Origin: Piliocolobus tephrosceles | Lineage: Eukaryota; Chordata; Mammalia; Primates; Cercopithecidae | Assembly (NCBI RefSeq): GCF_002776525.5 | Contig: NC_045434.1 | Span: 198,295,390 to 198,359,389, forward strand | Reading direction: 5' to 3' | DNA: 64,000 nucleotides | Part shown: positions 1 through 12,600 of the stretch, one piece after another | Layout: the number at the start of each line of letters is the position of its first letter | Numbering within the stretch: position 1 is the stretch's first letter | Program-made: the position numbers and the translations under genes | The notes under the pieces: model-generated | The model's input: only the letters and a program-made list of their open reading frames with translations | The model's database searches: none | What the model was told of the DNA's origin: nothing

Positions 1-334
1 GGAGAAACCTTGGACAATACGTAGCTTTCCTAGGCAGAGGTCCCTGCGACCTTTGGCAGTGTGCGTATCCCTGGGTACTTGAGATTAAGAGAGTGGTGAT
101 GACTTTTAACCAGCAAGCTGCGTTCAGGCACTTGTTTAACAAAGCACAGCCTGCACAGCCCAAAATCCTTTAAACCTTGAGTCACCATAGCACATGTCTC
201 TTGCAAGGACAAGGTTGGGGGTAGGGTCACAGATTAACAGCATCTCAAATACAGAGCAAAATGGAGTCTCTTATGTCTCCTTCTTTCTATATAGACACAG
301 TAACAGTCTGATCTTTCTTTCTTTTCCCCACACA
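1..334. repeat. Dispersed primate repeat of unknown name, truncated at the window edge
   Basis: The phrases 'ccctgggtacttgagatta', 'tttaacaaagcaca' and 'gacacagtaacagtctgat' belong to a sequence I recognise as present at many primate loci, but I cannot name its family with certainty. It runs from the window edge to about 334, where old L1 ORF2 sequence starts abruptly. No coding potential is evident. Recognition is from memory of the phrases; the class is not established. Confidence 0.4.
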
Positions 335-1659
335 GATGCAAAAATCCTTAACAGAATTTTAGCAAATTGAATCCTTCAGTATATAAAATATATGATAATA
401 TCTTATGACCAGGTAGCATTTATTCCAGGAACACTAGGTTGTTTTAACATTTGAAAATCAATCAATGTAATTCAATTAATATATTCACAAAGAACGATTA
501 TATGATCATCTCCATAGATGCAGAAAAAGTATTTGATAAAATTGATCACCTATTCCTGTTAAAAACTCTTTGGAAACTAAGATTAGAAGTGATAACAAGG
601 TTTTATTAAAAAAAACCTACAACTAACATTGTACTTAATGCCGAAAGACTGAATGCTTTCCCACTCAAGCCAGTAACAAGACAAAGATGTCCACTGTTGT
701 CACTTCTGTTCAGCATTGTACTGGATGCCCTAGTCATTGCAATATTACAATAAAAAAAAAATAATAGGCATACAAATTAGAAAGGAAGAAATAAATCATT
801 TTATTCATATATGACATGATTATATATGTAGAAATTCCTAATTGACAAAAAAGCTACTAGAACTAAAAAAAAAAGTTTAGCAAGGTTGCAGGATACAGTA
901 TCAATATACATAAATTACTTAAATTTCTGTACACCAGCAATAAACAGTTAGAAATTTAAAAAATGTTAAGACCATTTTTATGACATAAAAATATGAAATA
1001 CTTAGGAATCAGTTTAAGAAAATATGTGCAATATTTGTACACTGATAACTGTAAAATATTGCTGAGAAGTTAAATAATATCCAAATAAATGGAGAGTGTA
1101 CCATATTAATGGAATATAACACTCAACAAAGTTAAGATGTAAACTCTCCCTAAATCGTTCTATAGATTCAATGCAATCTCAATCAAAATCCAGGGAGGTT
1201 GTTTTTTTTTTTTTTTTTAAGCAGAAATTGACCTGTAAGTTATATGGTAATTCAAAAGGGCTAGCACAAGAGCTAATATAGTCAAAATAATTTTGAAAAA
1301 TAAGACAAAGTTGAAACTACCTGATTTTAAAACTTATTCTAAAGCAAGATAGTGTGCTGTTGGTATAAGGATATACACAGAGTTCAAAAGAACAGAATAG
1401 AGAATCTAGAAATAGCACTAGATATATCTAAATAAACACATACACACACAGTAGATTTTTGATGAATGTGCGAAGATAATTCAGTGAAAAAAGGATATTC
1501 TTTTTAGCAGATGGTGCTGGATTAATTGAATCTCCAAATGTAATAAAATGAACCTGACCCTTACCTTAATACCATATACAAAATTTAATTCAAAATGGAT
1601 CATAGGCCTAAATGTAAGAGCTAAAACTATAAAACTTCTAAAAGAAAATGTAGGAGAAG

Positions 1660-1775
1660 GGCCGGGCGCGGTGGCTCAAGCCTGTAATCCCAGCACTTTG
1701 GGAGGCCGAGACGGGCGGATCACAAGGTCAGGAGATCAAGACCATCCTGGCTAACACTGTGAAACCCCGTCTCTA

Positions 1776-1812
<37 letters not shown>

Positions 1813-1978
1813 ACTAGCCGGGCGAGATGGCGGGCGCCTGTAGTCCCAGCTACACGGGAGGATGCGGCAGGAGAATGGTGTAAACCCGGGAGGCGGAGTT
1901 TGCAGTGAGCTGAGATCGCGCCACTGCACTCTAGCCTGGGCGACAGAGCGAGACTCCATCTCAAAAAAAAAAAAAAAA
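1660..1978 (+). mobile_element. AluY-class SINE with long internal poly(A)
   Basis: A full-length Alu starts at 'ggccgggcgcggtggctcaagcc' and ends in a poly(A) tail at 1963-1978. The A-rich linker in the left half has grown to about 32 A (1779-1811). 'AAAATGTAGRAGAA' flanks both ends, which is a target-site duplication inside the older L1. Sequence details ('gagacgggcggatcac', 'actagccgggcgag') indicate a young AluY lineage. Confidence 0.9.
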
Positions 1979-2244
1979 TGTAGAAGAAAGTATTTGTGAC
2001 CTAGGCAAAAATTGCTTAGATCTGACAAAAGAAATCTTAAAACCTTAAAAGAAAATTTTGACAAATTTGATCAAAATTTTAAAATTTGCATTCAAAAGAT
2101 AATGTTAAGAAAATAAAAAGGCAGATATCAGCTGGGAGCAAATATTTTCAAAACGTATATGATAAAAGGCTTGTATCCAGAATGTATTAGCTTTTACAAC
2201 TTAGTAATAACCCAATTAAATCCAATCATTTTTGTTTTTTGTGG

Positions 2245-2531
2245 TTTTTTTTTTTTTTTTTTTTTTTTGAGATAGGCTCTTGCTCTGCGCTCCAGTCTGG
2301 AGTGCAGTGGCGCTATCATGGCTCAGTGCAGCCTTGATTTCCTGGGCTTAAGCAATTCTCCCACCTCAGCCTCCAGAGTAGCTGGGACTACAGGCTGGCT
2401 AATTTTTTATTTTTTGTAGAGATGGGGTCTCACTATGTTGCTTACGCTAGTCTCGAACTTCTCGCTTCAAGCAATCCTGCTTCAGCCTCCCAAAGTGTTG
2501 TGATTACAGGTGTGAGCCACCATGCCTGGCC
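2245..2531 (-). mobile_element. Alu SINE (older, AluJ-like)
   Basis: A reverse-oriented Alu starts with a T-run at 2245-2268 and ends at 'gcctggcc'. It is diverged ('gagataggctcttgctctgc'). Similar flanks containing CAAT and TTTTTGTTTT suggest a target-site duplication within the L1. Confidence 0.85.
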
Positions 2532-3039
2532 CCAATTTTTTTGTTTTAAAGGCAGAAGATTTGAACACACTTCACTAAAGAAGATAAATAAGCACATGAA
2601 AATGACAACGAGATACCACTGTAAAATCACTAGAATGTCTAAAATTAACAAGATTGAGCAAACACATGTTGGTGAGGATGTAGAACAATTGGAACAAATT
2701 ACTGATCTATGCAACAATATGGAAGAATTTCAAAAGCGTTACACTAAGTGAAAAAAGACAGGAAAGAATGTCTACCCTATGATTGTACTTATGTGACACT
2801 GTAGAAAGGCAACAATTGTGACAGCAGAGTAGTGGTTGCCAGAGCAGTGGTTGGGAGGGTACTGACTGCAAAGGGACACAGGGAGCTTCTCAGCATCATA
2901 GATAAATTAATATCTTAATAGTGGTGGTATTTAACTCAACTGTAAACATTTGCCAAAACTTGGAATTGTACAACTAATACTGATTAATTTTAGTTGTATA
3001 TACATTATATCTCAGTAAAGCGAAATTTAAATAAAAATA

Positions 3040-3337
3040 GGCCAGGCGTGGTGGCTCACACCCGTGATCTTAGCACTTTGGGAGGCAGAGGCAGGCAGAT
3101 CACCTGAGGTCAGGAGTTTGAGACCAGCCTGGCCAACATAGTGAAACCCCGTCTCTACTAAAAATGCAAATTACAGGTGGTGGGCGCCTGTAATCCCAGC
3201 TACTCAGGAGGCTAAGGCAGGAGAATCACTTGAACCCGGGGTGGGGAGTGGCAGAGGTTGCAGTGAGCCAAGATCACGCCATTACACTCCAGCCTGGGTG
3301 ACAAGAGCGAAACTCCGAATCAAAAAATAAAAATAAA
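3040..3337 (+). mobile_element. Alu SINE (AluS-like)
   Basis: Full-length plus-strand Alu beginning 'ggccaggcgtggtggctcac' and ending in an AAAATAAAAATAAA tail. It sits at the 3' end of the old L1, about 220 bp before the first STPG1 coding exon. Confidence 0.88.
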
Positions 3338-3559
3338 AGCCAAGCCTTCGGTAGTTCTGTCAGCAACATCAACAGTGACTTCTTATGCAGTTCCTACTGC
3401 AGGCAGCACAGTGTGCTTGGGGCTTTGGGTCACTGGACTTGGTAGATCTCAGCCAGCACCCATACCATTTCTGTCTACCCTGTAGATAGAATAGAACCCA
3501 TTTGCAATCATTAACCAATGTGAAATGATCTCTACAAATGCTGTGTTTTGCTGTTTCAG

Positions 3560-3697
3560 GTGCTTAGGAGAACATGCAGTAGAGCTTTTCATCAAACAAA
3601 TGGAACACATCACAGTATTTTGCTAACATGGACAACTCTGCACAGAAAAATGAACGCACTGGCAAACATCCCAGACGTGCCATTGAAGTACAGAAAG
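3560..3697 (+). CDS. STPG1: STPG1 exon with start codon (coding from 3628)
   Basis: The acceptor 'ctgtttcag' precedes 3560 and the donor 'gtacacg' follows 3697. The ATG at 3628 has a strong context (AACATGG: A at -3, G at +4) and opens MDNSAQKNERTGKHPRR, which matches my memory of the human N terminus. 68 nt of 5'UTR (3560-3627) lie in the same exon, so at least one noncoding first exon must lie upstream, probably outside the window. The exon ends in phase 1 (G|GT, glycine 24). Confidence 0.93.
3574..3582 (+). promoter_or_regulatory. Minimal upstream ORF (ATG-CAG-TAG) in STPG1 5'UTR
   Basis: The 5'UTR part of the first coding exon holds an ATG directly followed by CAG and TAG, a two-codon uORF ending 45 nt before the main start. 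Such short uORFs can lower initiation at the main ATG. The ORF is seen in the sequence; any effect is inferred. Confidence 0.5.
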
Positions 3698-6600
3698 GTA
3701 CACGTGTCTTTGCAGGGAGGAGATAGCTCCTGACATATGCTTATTTTAGTGCATAAGAGCAAATTTGGGGGGAATAGTAAATCCTGGGTTATATCCACAA
3801 GGCCATCCTTATAGGCATATCAGATAGATGACTTTAGGCCCTACTGTTTCAAGTGTGATGATTAGGAAGAAACTGTGAGAAGAAAGGATGAGAGAAGAAG
3901 GAGGAAGTCTCTTTAAAAATAAAAAACAAATAAACAAAACCCAGACTTGTTATTTCCATGTATCTGGTAAGAATCTCTATCCTCAAATTTAGATATGTAA
4001 GAGATCTTTTTTTATTTCCTAGAACCCAACTTGAGTTATGACTGCAAACCCCCATTCTGCTGGGTTGTTGGAAAGGATAACTCCAGCCGTTATCAGCATA
4101 AATCCTATCTCCCTCATGGCTGTTTCAAGTTTGGAACTTTCCCAATAGTTAGTGTAATCCTGGGAGGCTGGGTTGGGGAGGGGAGGAATACTCATGTCAT
4201 TGGTCAACCATCCACATTGGTGAGATCCCCAGTGTCCTAGCTCACGTGCTCCCTTTGGTTTTGCTAGTTTTCTGGCAAACTAGTGTTCTGGTTTGTTAGT
4301 GTATTCTGGGCCATACCTGTGGTTTAGGAATTATTGCTGAGACTGGAAACATCATTTTGAGATCCTCCTAGATCCTCCTAGGCTCTAGCGCTTTTTCTTT
4401 CAAGGCTATTATCACCTCCCTGGTGGGCTTCCAGAGTCACTGCTGGTCTCAAATCCAGAGAAATCTCTTTCTTCCTCCCATCCTCTGATTTTGCACTCTC
4501 TTTTTCTTTAATATTTCTTTAAAGTGAAGCATAAGTATATATTCAGGAAAAGTGCACAAATCCTAATTGTATAGCTTAATGAATATTCACAAGGAAGACA
4601 CCACCTGTGGAATTACTTCTCAGACCAAGACAGAATGTCAGCAGCATCTCAAAGCCCTTGTCCCTTCTCAGATTGATCTCCCTTCCCCACAAAAGTAAAC
4701 ACTACGGTTATCCTGACTTCTCACATCATTAATGACTTTAGTTTGTTTTTGAACGTTGTGTAAATGTGAATCATACAATATGAACTCTTTTCTCTCAGAC
4801 TTTTTTCACTTATGTTTCGGAGATTTAACTTCATGTTGTTTTATCTTATATATCAGTAATTTGTTCATTTTATTACTCTTGTTTGAATATACCACAATTT
4901 ATTTTTCTCTTCTACTACTGAAAGACTTTTAGGTTGTTTCCAGTTGGGGGCTATTATGAATAAAAACTTCTGTAACTATTCTTGTGCTTGTCTTGTGGGA
5001 CACATGTTTATGTATTTCATGGGTCTATACCCGAGGAGTGGAACCGCTGGGTCATAGGGTATGTTTAGGGTAAGCTTAGTTGATATTGCCAAACAGTTTT
5101 CCAAAGTAGGTGTGCCAATTTTACCTCCTTACAAGCAATATATGTGAATTCCACCTGCTCCAAATCCTCACCAACATTTTAAGCTCATAATAGTTTTAAT
5201 TTGCATTGCCTTAGGTCAGTGAGATTGAGCACTTCTTCATGTTGACTGGCCTTTTGGATATTCTCTTTGGAGAAGTGACTGTTTAACGTTTTTGCCCATT
5301 TTCTTCTGCTGGGTTTTTCTTTCTTTTCTTTCTTTCTTTTTTAAAATATGTTTATAGGAGTTCTTTAAACCATTCTGTCCTTATATATAGGGGTTCTTTA
5401 ACTATTCTAGAAACAAGTCATTTTTTAGCTATGGGTAAATGTCTTCCCCTATCCTGGGACTTTCCTTTCCACTCTCTTAACAATGTGCTAAGAAACAGAA
5501 ACTGTTGATTTTAATATAGCCCAATTTATCAATCTCTTTATGTTTAGTGTATATGTCTATTCTATTAATACTTAAGAAATCTTTGCCCGTCCCAAGATAG
5601 TTTCTTCTAGAAACTCTATTACTTTACCTTTTACATTTAGATCTACAATTCACTTGAAATTGTTTTTGTATGAGGAAGATGCCCAAGTCTGTTGTTTTCC
5701 ATGTTAACCCAGCACCACTTATTGAAAGGCTGCTCATTCTCTACTCCTCTGTATTGCTGTTGCTATCTTTGTCATAAATCAAGTGTCCAGGCATACGCAG
5801 CTCTGCTTCTGGATTATTTATTCTGTTCAAATATCATACTGTCCTAGTTACTGTAACTTTATAATAACTCTTTAGTAGCATAAGCCCTTCAACTTTGTGC
5901 TTCTTTGTTTATGCTGGCTATTCTTGACCCCAGTGCATTTCCATATAAATTTATTTTACTTTTTTATTTTTAATTTTTATGGATATGTAATAGTTGTACA
6001 TATTTATGGTGCACATGTGATATTTTGATACAAGCATACAATGTGTAATGATCAAATCAGGGTAGCTATAAAAATTTTATAATCAGCTTATTAATGTCTT
6101 AAAAAAATCTCTACTCTCATTCTAATTTGGATTACATTGATTCTATAAATCAATTTAAGGATAATTTACATCTTTACAATAAATATTAACTTCTCTAATC
6201 CATGTATAGATCCTTTTAAGTTACCTTAAATTGTTCTCAATGTTTTAGCGTTTTCTATGTAGAAGTCTTACATATCTTCATTATATCTATTCTAGGCATT
6301 TGATTTTTATGCTGTTATAAATGGTAATTTTAAATTTTATTTTATTTTATTTTATTTTATTTTTTTTTTTTTTGAGGCGGAGTCTTGTTCTGTCGCCCAG
6401 GCTGGAGTACAGTGGCCGGATCTCAGCTCACTGCAAGCTCCACCTCCCGGGTTCACACTATTCTCCTGCCTCAGCCTCCGGAGTAGCTGGGACTACAGGC
6501 GCCCGCCACCTCGCCCGGCTAGTTTTTTTGTATTTTTTAGTAGAGACGGGGTTTCACCGTGTTAGCCAGGATGGTCTTGATCTCCTGACCTCGTGATCCG

Positions 6601-9600
6601 CCCGTCTCGGCCTCCCAAAGTGCTGGGATTACAGGCTTGAGCCACCGTGCCCGGCCTAAATTTTATTTTAAATTGTCGCTGGTGTACAAAAATATTAATT
6701 GATTTTGGTATATTGACCTTGATTCTGGCGACCTCACTAAATCCAACTATTACCTCTTATAGGGTATCCATAGATTCTTTTGCAATTTCCCTATATTCAA
6801 TCTTGTCATCTGTGAAAATGACAACTTGATTTCTTCCTTTCTCATCCATATATTTTATATTTTATGTATTTTTAATATATTTTATGTAGGCATTTGTATT
6901 GGCTAGAGACCTTCAGTACAGTGCTGAATAGAAGGATGATAGCAGTTGTACTGGTTTCACTCCCTATCTCGAGGGAGAGCTTTTAATATTTCACAATTTG
7001 GTATCCTGTTTGCTATAGGCTTTTGTTATAGACACCTTTTATCAGATTAACAAAGTTTGTTCCTATTCCTAGTTTGCTAGAGTTTTTCTTTTAATCATCA
7101 AAGGATATTAGATTTTATGAAAAGCTTTTTTCTGTATCTACTAAACAGTTACTTCACCAAAAAAAAGATATACAGAGGGAAAATAGCATATGAAGGAATG
7201 TTCAGCATCATTAGTCATTAGGGAAATGCAAATTAAAACCACAATGAGCTACCATTACATACCTAATTGGATGCCTGAGATTAAAAAGACTTCCCATTGC
7301 TGATGAGAATGTGAAGTCAGGGAAATTTTCACTATAGTGGGGGTGTACAAAAGTACAATGACTATGAAAAATATTTTGGCAGTCTTTTAAGAAGTTAAAC
7401 ATCTGATCTAGTCTTTCCACTCCTAGGCATTTACCCCACAAAATGAAATCTTATCTCCATTTAAAGACTTGTAGATAAAATGCTCATAGCAGTTTTATTT
7501 GTAATACCCCAAAAGTGGCGACAACTCAAATTTACATCACCAATGAATAAACATCATGTTTTTATACAACGGAATACTACTCAACAATAAAAAGCAATGG
7601 AGTATTGATATATCAGCAACAGAGATGAATCTCTTAGTAATTATGGTGAATGAAAGAAGCCAGATAAAAAGAGTACCTGTTACAGTTATGATTTTTTTTT
7701 TATGTATTGAGATACTCATTTGGTTTTTCTTTTTTAGTTCATTAATATGATGAATTATATTGATTTTCAAATGTTAAACTATTTTTGCATTACTGGGGTT
7801 GGTCGTGATGTATTATCTTTTTATATATCGTGTGATTTGATTTGCTAAAATTTTTCTAAGAATTTATGTATTTACATTTATGAGGGCTCTTGATCCCTCT
7901 TGTAATGACACCGTATAGTTTTGGTATCAGGTAGTGGTTGCCTCATTGAATGAGTTTGGAAATGTCTTTTCCTCTTCAGTTTTCTGGGACAGCTTGTATG
8001 GAATTGATAGGTGGAGTGTTCTATAAATGCCAATTAGGTCAGGTTAGGTAATAGTTTTGTTCAAGTTTCATATATCTTTACTGATCGATCTACTTGTTTA
8101 AATTATTGAGGGAGATGTTTTGAAATCTCTGACTATAATTTTGAAATTTTCTATTTTTCTTGCAGTTTTATCAGTTTCCGCTTCTTATATTTTCTATCTC
8201 TTTTTATTGGGTACATCAGCATTTAGGACTGTTAGGTTCTCTTGAGGAGCTGACTCCTCATAATGATCCCATTATGAAATGACTCTCTTTAATGCAGGTA
8301 ATATTTTTTGCTCTGAAATCTACTTTATCTGATAATATCTATCTTTTGCTTAGTGTTAGTGTAATAAATCTTTTTCCATTATTTTACTTTTAACTTATTT
8401 CTGGGTTGATATTTAAAGTATGTTTCTCAGAGGTAACATATAGTTGGGTCTTTCTTTCTTATGCAATCTGAGAATCTCTGTTTTTTAATTGGGATATTTA
8501 GATTATTTACCTTTAATGTGATTATTGGTATATAAGTTTGTCTGTCATCTTGTGACGTGCTTTCTATTTGTCCCATCTGTTCTTTATTTACCTTTTCTCT
8601 GTCTCTTGTGTTTTTTTTTTTTTTTTTTTTTTTGAGACAGAGTCTTGCTCTGTTGCCCAGGCTGGAGTGCAGTGGCCGGATCTCAGCTCACTGCAAGCTC
8701 CGCATCCCGGGTTTACGCCATTCTCCTGCCTCAGCCTCCCGAGTAGCTGGGACTACAGGCGCCCACCACCTCGCCTGGCTAGTTTTTTTATTTTTTTAGT
8801 AGAGACGGGGTTTCACCATGTTAGCCAGGATGGTCTCGATCTCCTGACCTCATGATCCGCCCGTCTTGGCCTCCCAAAGTGCTGGGATTACATAGGCTTG
8901 AGCCACCGCGCCCGGCCGGGTGACAGGTTTTATTTTTATTTTTTTTTCCTTTTAGTGCCTTAAGGGTGTTGTTTTCAATACCAATCTGCTGTCATTCTCA
9001 TATTTGTTTCTTCACATGTGACATGTCTTTTTTCTCTGCCCAGTTTTAACATTTTCTTCTTGTCACTTTTTAAGCAATTTGATTATGGTTGGCCTACGGT
9101 GTCGTTTTCTTCATGTTTCTTGTATTTGACATTAAGTGACTTTCTTGAATCTGTAAGTCAATAGTTTTTTTTAATCAAATTTGGAAAAATTTCAACCATT
9201 TTTTCTTGAACTATTTTTTTCTGTTGCTTCTCTCCTCATATTTCTTTTTTTGAGAGCCTGATTACATATATGTTAGGCTCCTCAAAGTTTCCACACAGCT
9301 CACTAATCCTTTTTCTTGTCCTTTTTCTGTGTTTTATTTTGTATAGTTTTATTTCTATATCTTCAAGTTTACTAATCTTCTTTTTCTCTAATGTCTAATT
9401 TGCTATTCATCTCATCTAGTGTATTTTTAATCTCAGACATCTTAGTTTTCACATCTGAAAGTTTGATTTGGATCTTTTCATTATATCTTCCATGTCTACT
9501 TAATATGTTCAGTCTTTTCTCTGGCTTCTTGAACATATGAAATACAGTTAGTATAGCAGTTATAGTGTTCTTCTCCACTAATTCTATCATCTGTATCATT

Positions 9601-12600
9601 TCCGAGTTGGTTTTGATTGTTTATTTTCTCCCCACTTTGAAGTATATTTTGTCCTTCTTCCTCCTATTAATTTTTTATCATTGCCAGGTATTTTGAATTT
9701 TACCTCTTAGGTGCTGTCTATTTTTGTAGTCCCATAAATATTCTTGTGCTTTGTTCTGAGATGCAGTTAAATTGTTTGGAAACAGTTTGATCTTTTCAGG
9801 TCTTGCTTTAAAGCTTTGTTAGCTGGAACCAGAGCAGTATTGAGTCTAGGGGTAATTTGGCCCTATTTCTGAGGCGAAACCCTCCTGCATACTCTGTGTT
9901 CCATGAATTGTGAGGTTTTCCTGCTGTGACTCATGAAAGCAGGAGCTATTCCTGGCCCTGTGGAAGCCTCAGGGATTGCTCACTTGAGTTCTGCCAGGTG
10001 GTTCCTTCTCCAGCCCTGGGTAGTTTTCTCATGTGCATGTGTTGGTCACTACCCAGGAACTTACTCAGGGGACCCTGTTGCAGAGCTCCATAGCTCTCCC
10101 TCTGGGTAGCTCTCTCTTCTCTGGTACTCTGCTCTGTGAACTTAGCTGTCTTGGCCTTTCTGGACTCCCAGATCCATTTCCTCAACTCAGGAAGACCACG
10201 GGGCCCCATCTGGATCCCTTCTTCCTGTGCTGTGGTCTGGAGATTTCCTCCTGGCAGAAAGCTGGGGGCCATCTTATTGCCAACCTCATTTATTTTGCTT
10301 CTCTCAGGGATCCATGTCCTTTGTTGCCTGATGTCCAGTGTCTTGATTGCTTTATATATCTTGCCCATTTTTAACTTTTTTTTTTCCCAGCTGGGAGGGC
10401 AAATCTAGTCCCGTTTCGGTCAGAAATAGGAATTTAATCATTCAGAGTGGTTTTCAAAAATTCTACTTTTTTAGTTGTTTCATCAAGAGGGCTGCTCTGA
10501 CAAATGCCATTCTGTTATAGCCAGAAGCCTTGGATCTCCTTTCCAGTCAGGCAGAAACCTCTCCTTTCCCCAGGAGAATGTCCTTCCTGTAACCTTTTTT
10601 TAACAACTCTCTTTCTTTACTGCCTCCTCTGCACACTCTCTTAGCTGCTCTATAGGCTTAGGTTTTTAGAAACAAAAGCCAGTAAGTCTTGCAGCTGCTT
10701 CTGCCTTTTGATTTGCTGTATAGCTCTCTTAAAGCAAACAAACCAAAACCATAGCCATTCATCTGCTTAAATGGGGAGGGGAGGAGAAGAATACTTTTAC
10801 TGTATATTGATATCCCCAAGTATTTTCTACTTAAACATGTATTCAGCTCCTTTTTCTTGCTTTATCCTCCATCCAGGCAGATTAGGCTCAAGTGTCCCTC
10901 TCCCCATTGTATCAGTCATCTGTTTATTGAGCACTTACTAGAGGCCAGCTCAGGAAGAGGAAGCACAGTTCAGAGCTCAAGAGCCTGGGCTCATTAGGCA
11001 AATCATGTTCACACCCCACCTGTTCCTCTTAAGTGCTGGGTGATTTGGATGAATAACTGAATCCCTCTAAGCCTCAGTTTCCTCATCTGTGAAGCTGGTT
11101 CATGATTGTACCCCTCAAGGGGTCCCTATTGTCTTCAGGCTTCCCACTCTGAAAAGGAGTATTGTTTTTTTAAAAAAATTCAGAGATGAAGAAATGAGCC
11201 TTACTAACAGTCTCCATACAAACCACCCTCTGCTATGGCTAACACATACTTTCTTCTTTCCTTCCCTTGACTGTTTTTTCCCCATTTCTGCATGTATTTT
11301 CTCTCTGAGGGTTAGGATTCTGATGTTAAAATAATTTGGCTTACTGTTGTGAACAGCCTACAGAGTCAGGATGCACCCTCCCACCCAAAATTTGGTTTGG
11401 ATGTCAAGACTTACGATGCCGCACACATGCTCATCAAGAGTGTAGGAAAAGGCTTATCACCCACGTAGTGAGGCCTTCTGAGGACAGCAGCACAGCCTTC
11501 CTAACCTGATCCAATAATGGCTTGAGAGAGCAGGGAAAGGAGCCTGGCTTGGGGGTTTTCTTACGGTTGGAAAGCGGGGCTGGACTGAGGGCAGGGGTTT
11601 GTGTGGTTTGAACTTCCAACTGGTGCCACAGGAGGGAGCACTGGGCTTTCTCATCCACTTGCCCAGTGTTGGGGCAGAAGGGAATGAGGGAGTGGTGAAG
11701 CTGAAGAGCTATCAGCCATCAAACATCAGAAAACTGGAGTCAGAGTCCATTACACTTACAGGTTAGAGTCTATAATCGACCTGCTATGCAGACAGATGCT
11801 GCCAAGTTCTAGCAGTTGTGGAAGTCTCAGCAGGAGGGGAGTTTATACATCAGATACGCATTTACACATCACAACCTAGACAAAGGAACTTTTAACTTCA
11901 GTTTCTATAGATAAGCCCTTTCTGCTTTTTAACCCCATGTCTGCTCAAAGCAGAAACGAAAACTTACGCCTCTCTTGCACAGTGCCCTGGAAAGTGAGAG
12001 CCAGCCCCACGCTGGGATTTCCCTAACCTCTTTCGATTTTAACGGCCTAATGCTGGTGTCTGAATCTAGGCCAAGGAGCAGTGAGGACGCTTCCTCTGTC
12101 CTCTGACCGCGCCTTGTCCAGGCTGCTCCCAGAATAGTTTTGCTGTCTCCTTCCTGCCTGGCAAGAATGTCTTTACTATCATCTCCTCGCTTTTCCCCGG
12201 GACAGCCCTGCTTTAAGGTACTTTATGTGACCACATCTCACTAGTGTAAGCGCTGGAAGGGGGAAGTCCGATAAATTGCCAAGAGGGAAAGAAAGTGGGG
12301 ATTTTTTAAAAATCTGGTTTCGTGTCTATTTCCTGTCAAAAGGCAAGTTTCTCTTCTCTACCATTTAAAATAAAACTTTAATATACACCTTTGTGTTTTC
12401 CACATTTGTCAATCATTGTTTTGTATTCATTTTGATTTTATTTCATTTTTGTTGTTTAGGTTTTACTGCTGCATATCCAACACAATCCTCCATTCCTTTT
12501 AAATCTCAAGCTCCAGTAATCCCAGAATCAGAAAAAAAAGGATTCAATAGTCAAGCCAAGAGATTTTCTCAAAAGAAGGTAATGGCGTTGTCTTAGGGGT

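Larger units (their letters stand above)
335..3038 (+). mobile_element. Old L1 (L1M-type) LINE, ORF2 to 3' end, 5' truncated
   Basis: From 'gatgcaaaaatcctta' onward the sequence follows L1 ORF2 through the reverse transcriptase region. The motif that normally reads FADD is degraded near 808-830. The C-terminal part of ORF2 is at 2100-2240 and 2550-2700, and an L1ME-like 3'UTR ('agtggttgccag', 'aattgtacaact') runs to about 3036. Many stops and frameshifts make it inactive. It is interrupted by Alus at 1660-1978 and 2245-2531. The subfamily is inferred only from the style of the 3' end. Confidence 0.75.
4500..10540 (-). mobile_element. Large old L1 LINE (L1M-type), near full length, inverted relative to STPG1
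   Basis: Read on the minus strand, the element runs from a 5'UTR-like part (about 9700-10540, with 'ctggaaccagagcagtattgag' complement-style phrases) through an ORF1 relic and ORF2 to its 3' end near 4500. At 9372-9599 the ORF1 relic contains 'EIKNTLDEMNSKLD', a typical L1 ORF1 coiled-coil phrase. The 3' end shows the L1 tail 'ccaatttaca...caaactg' read in reverse at 4860-5140. It is broken by Alus at 6341-6656 and 8611-8917 and by a plus-strand L1 block at about 7140-7697. No intact ORF remains. It may be two or more merged fragments. Confidence 0.7.

Noticed and set aside
1720..2064. Minus-strand ORF of 114 codons, and similar ORFs over other Alus
   Set aside because: These are typical reverse translations of Alu elements (ETESRSVAQ..., LSPRLECSG...) and not genes. 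All ORFs of this type were left out.
9372..9599. 75-codon minus-strand ORF with a coiled-coil look
   Set aside because: It is a remnant of L1 ORF1 in the old L1, not an independent gene.
9946..10374. ORFs of 113-140 codons on both strands
   Set aside because: They lie in the L1 5' region; similar sequence occurs in many L1M copies.
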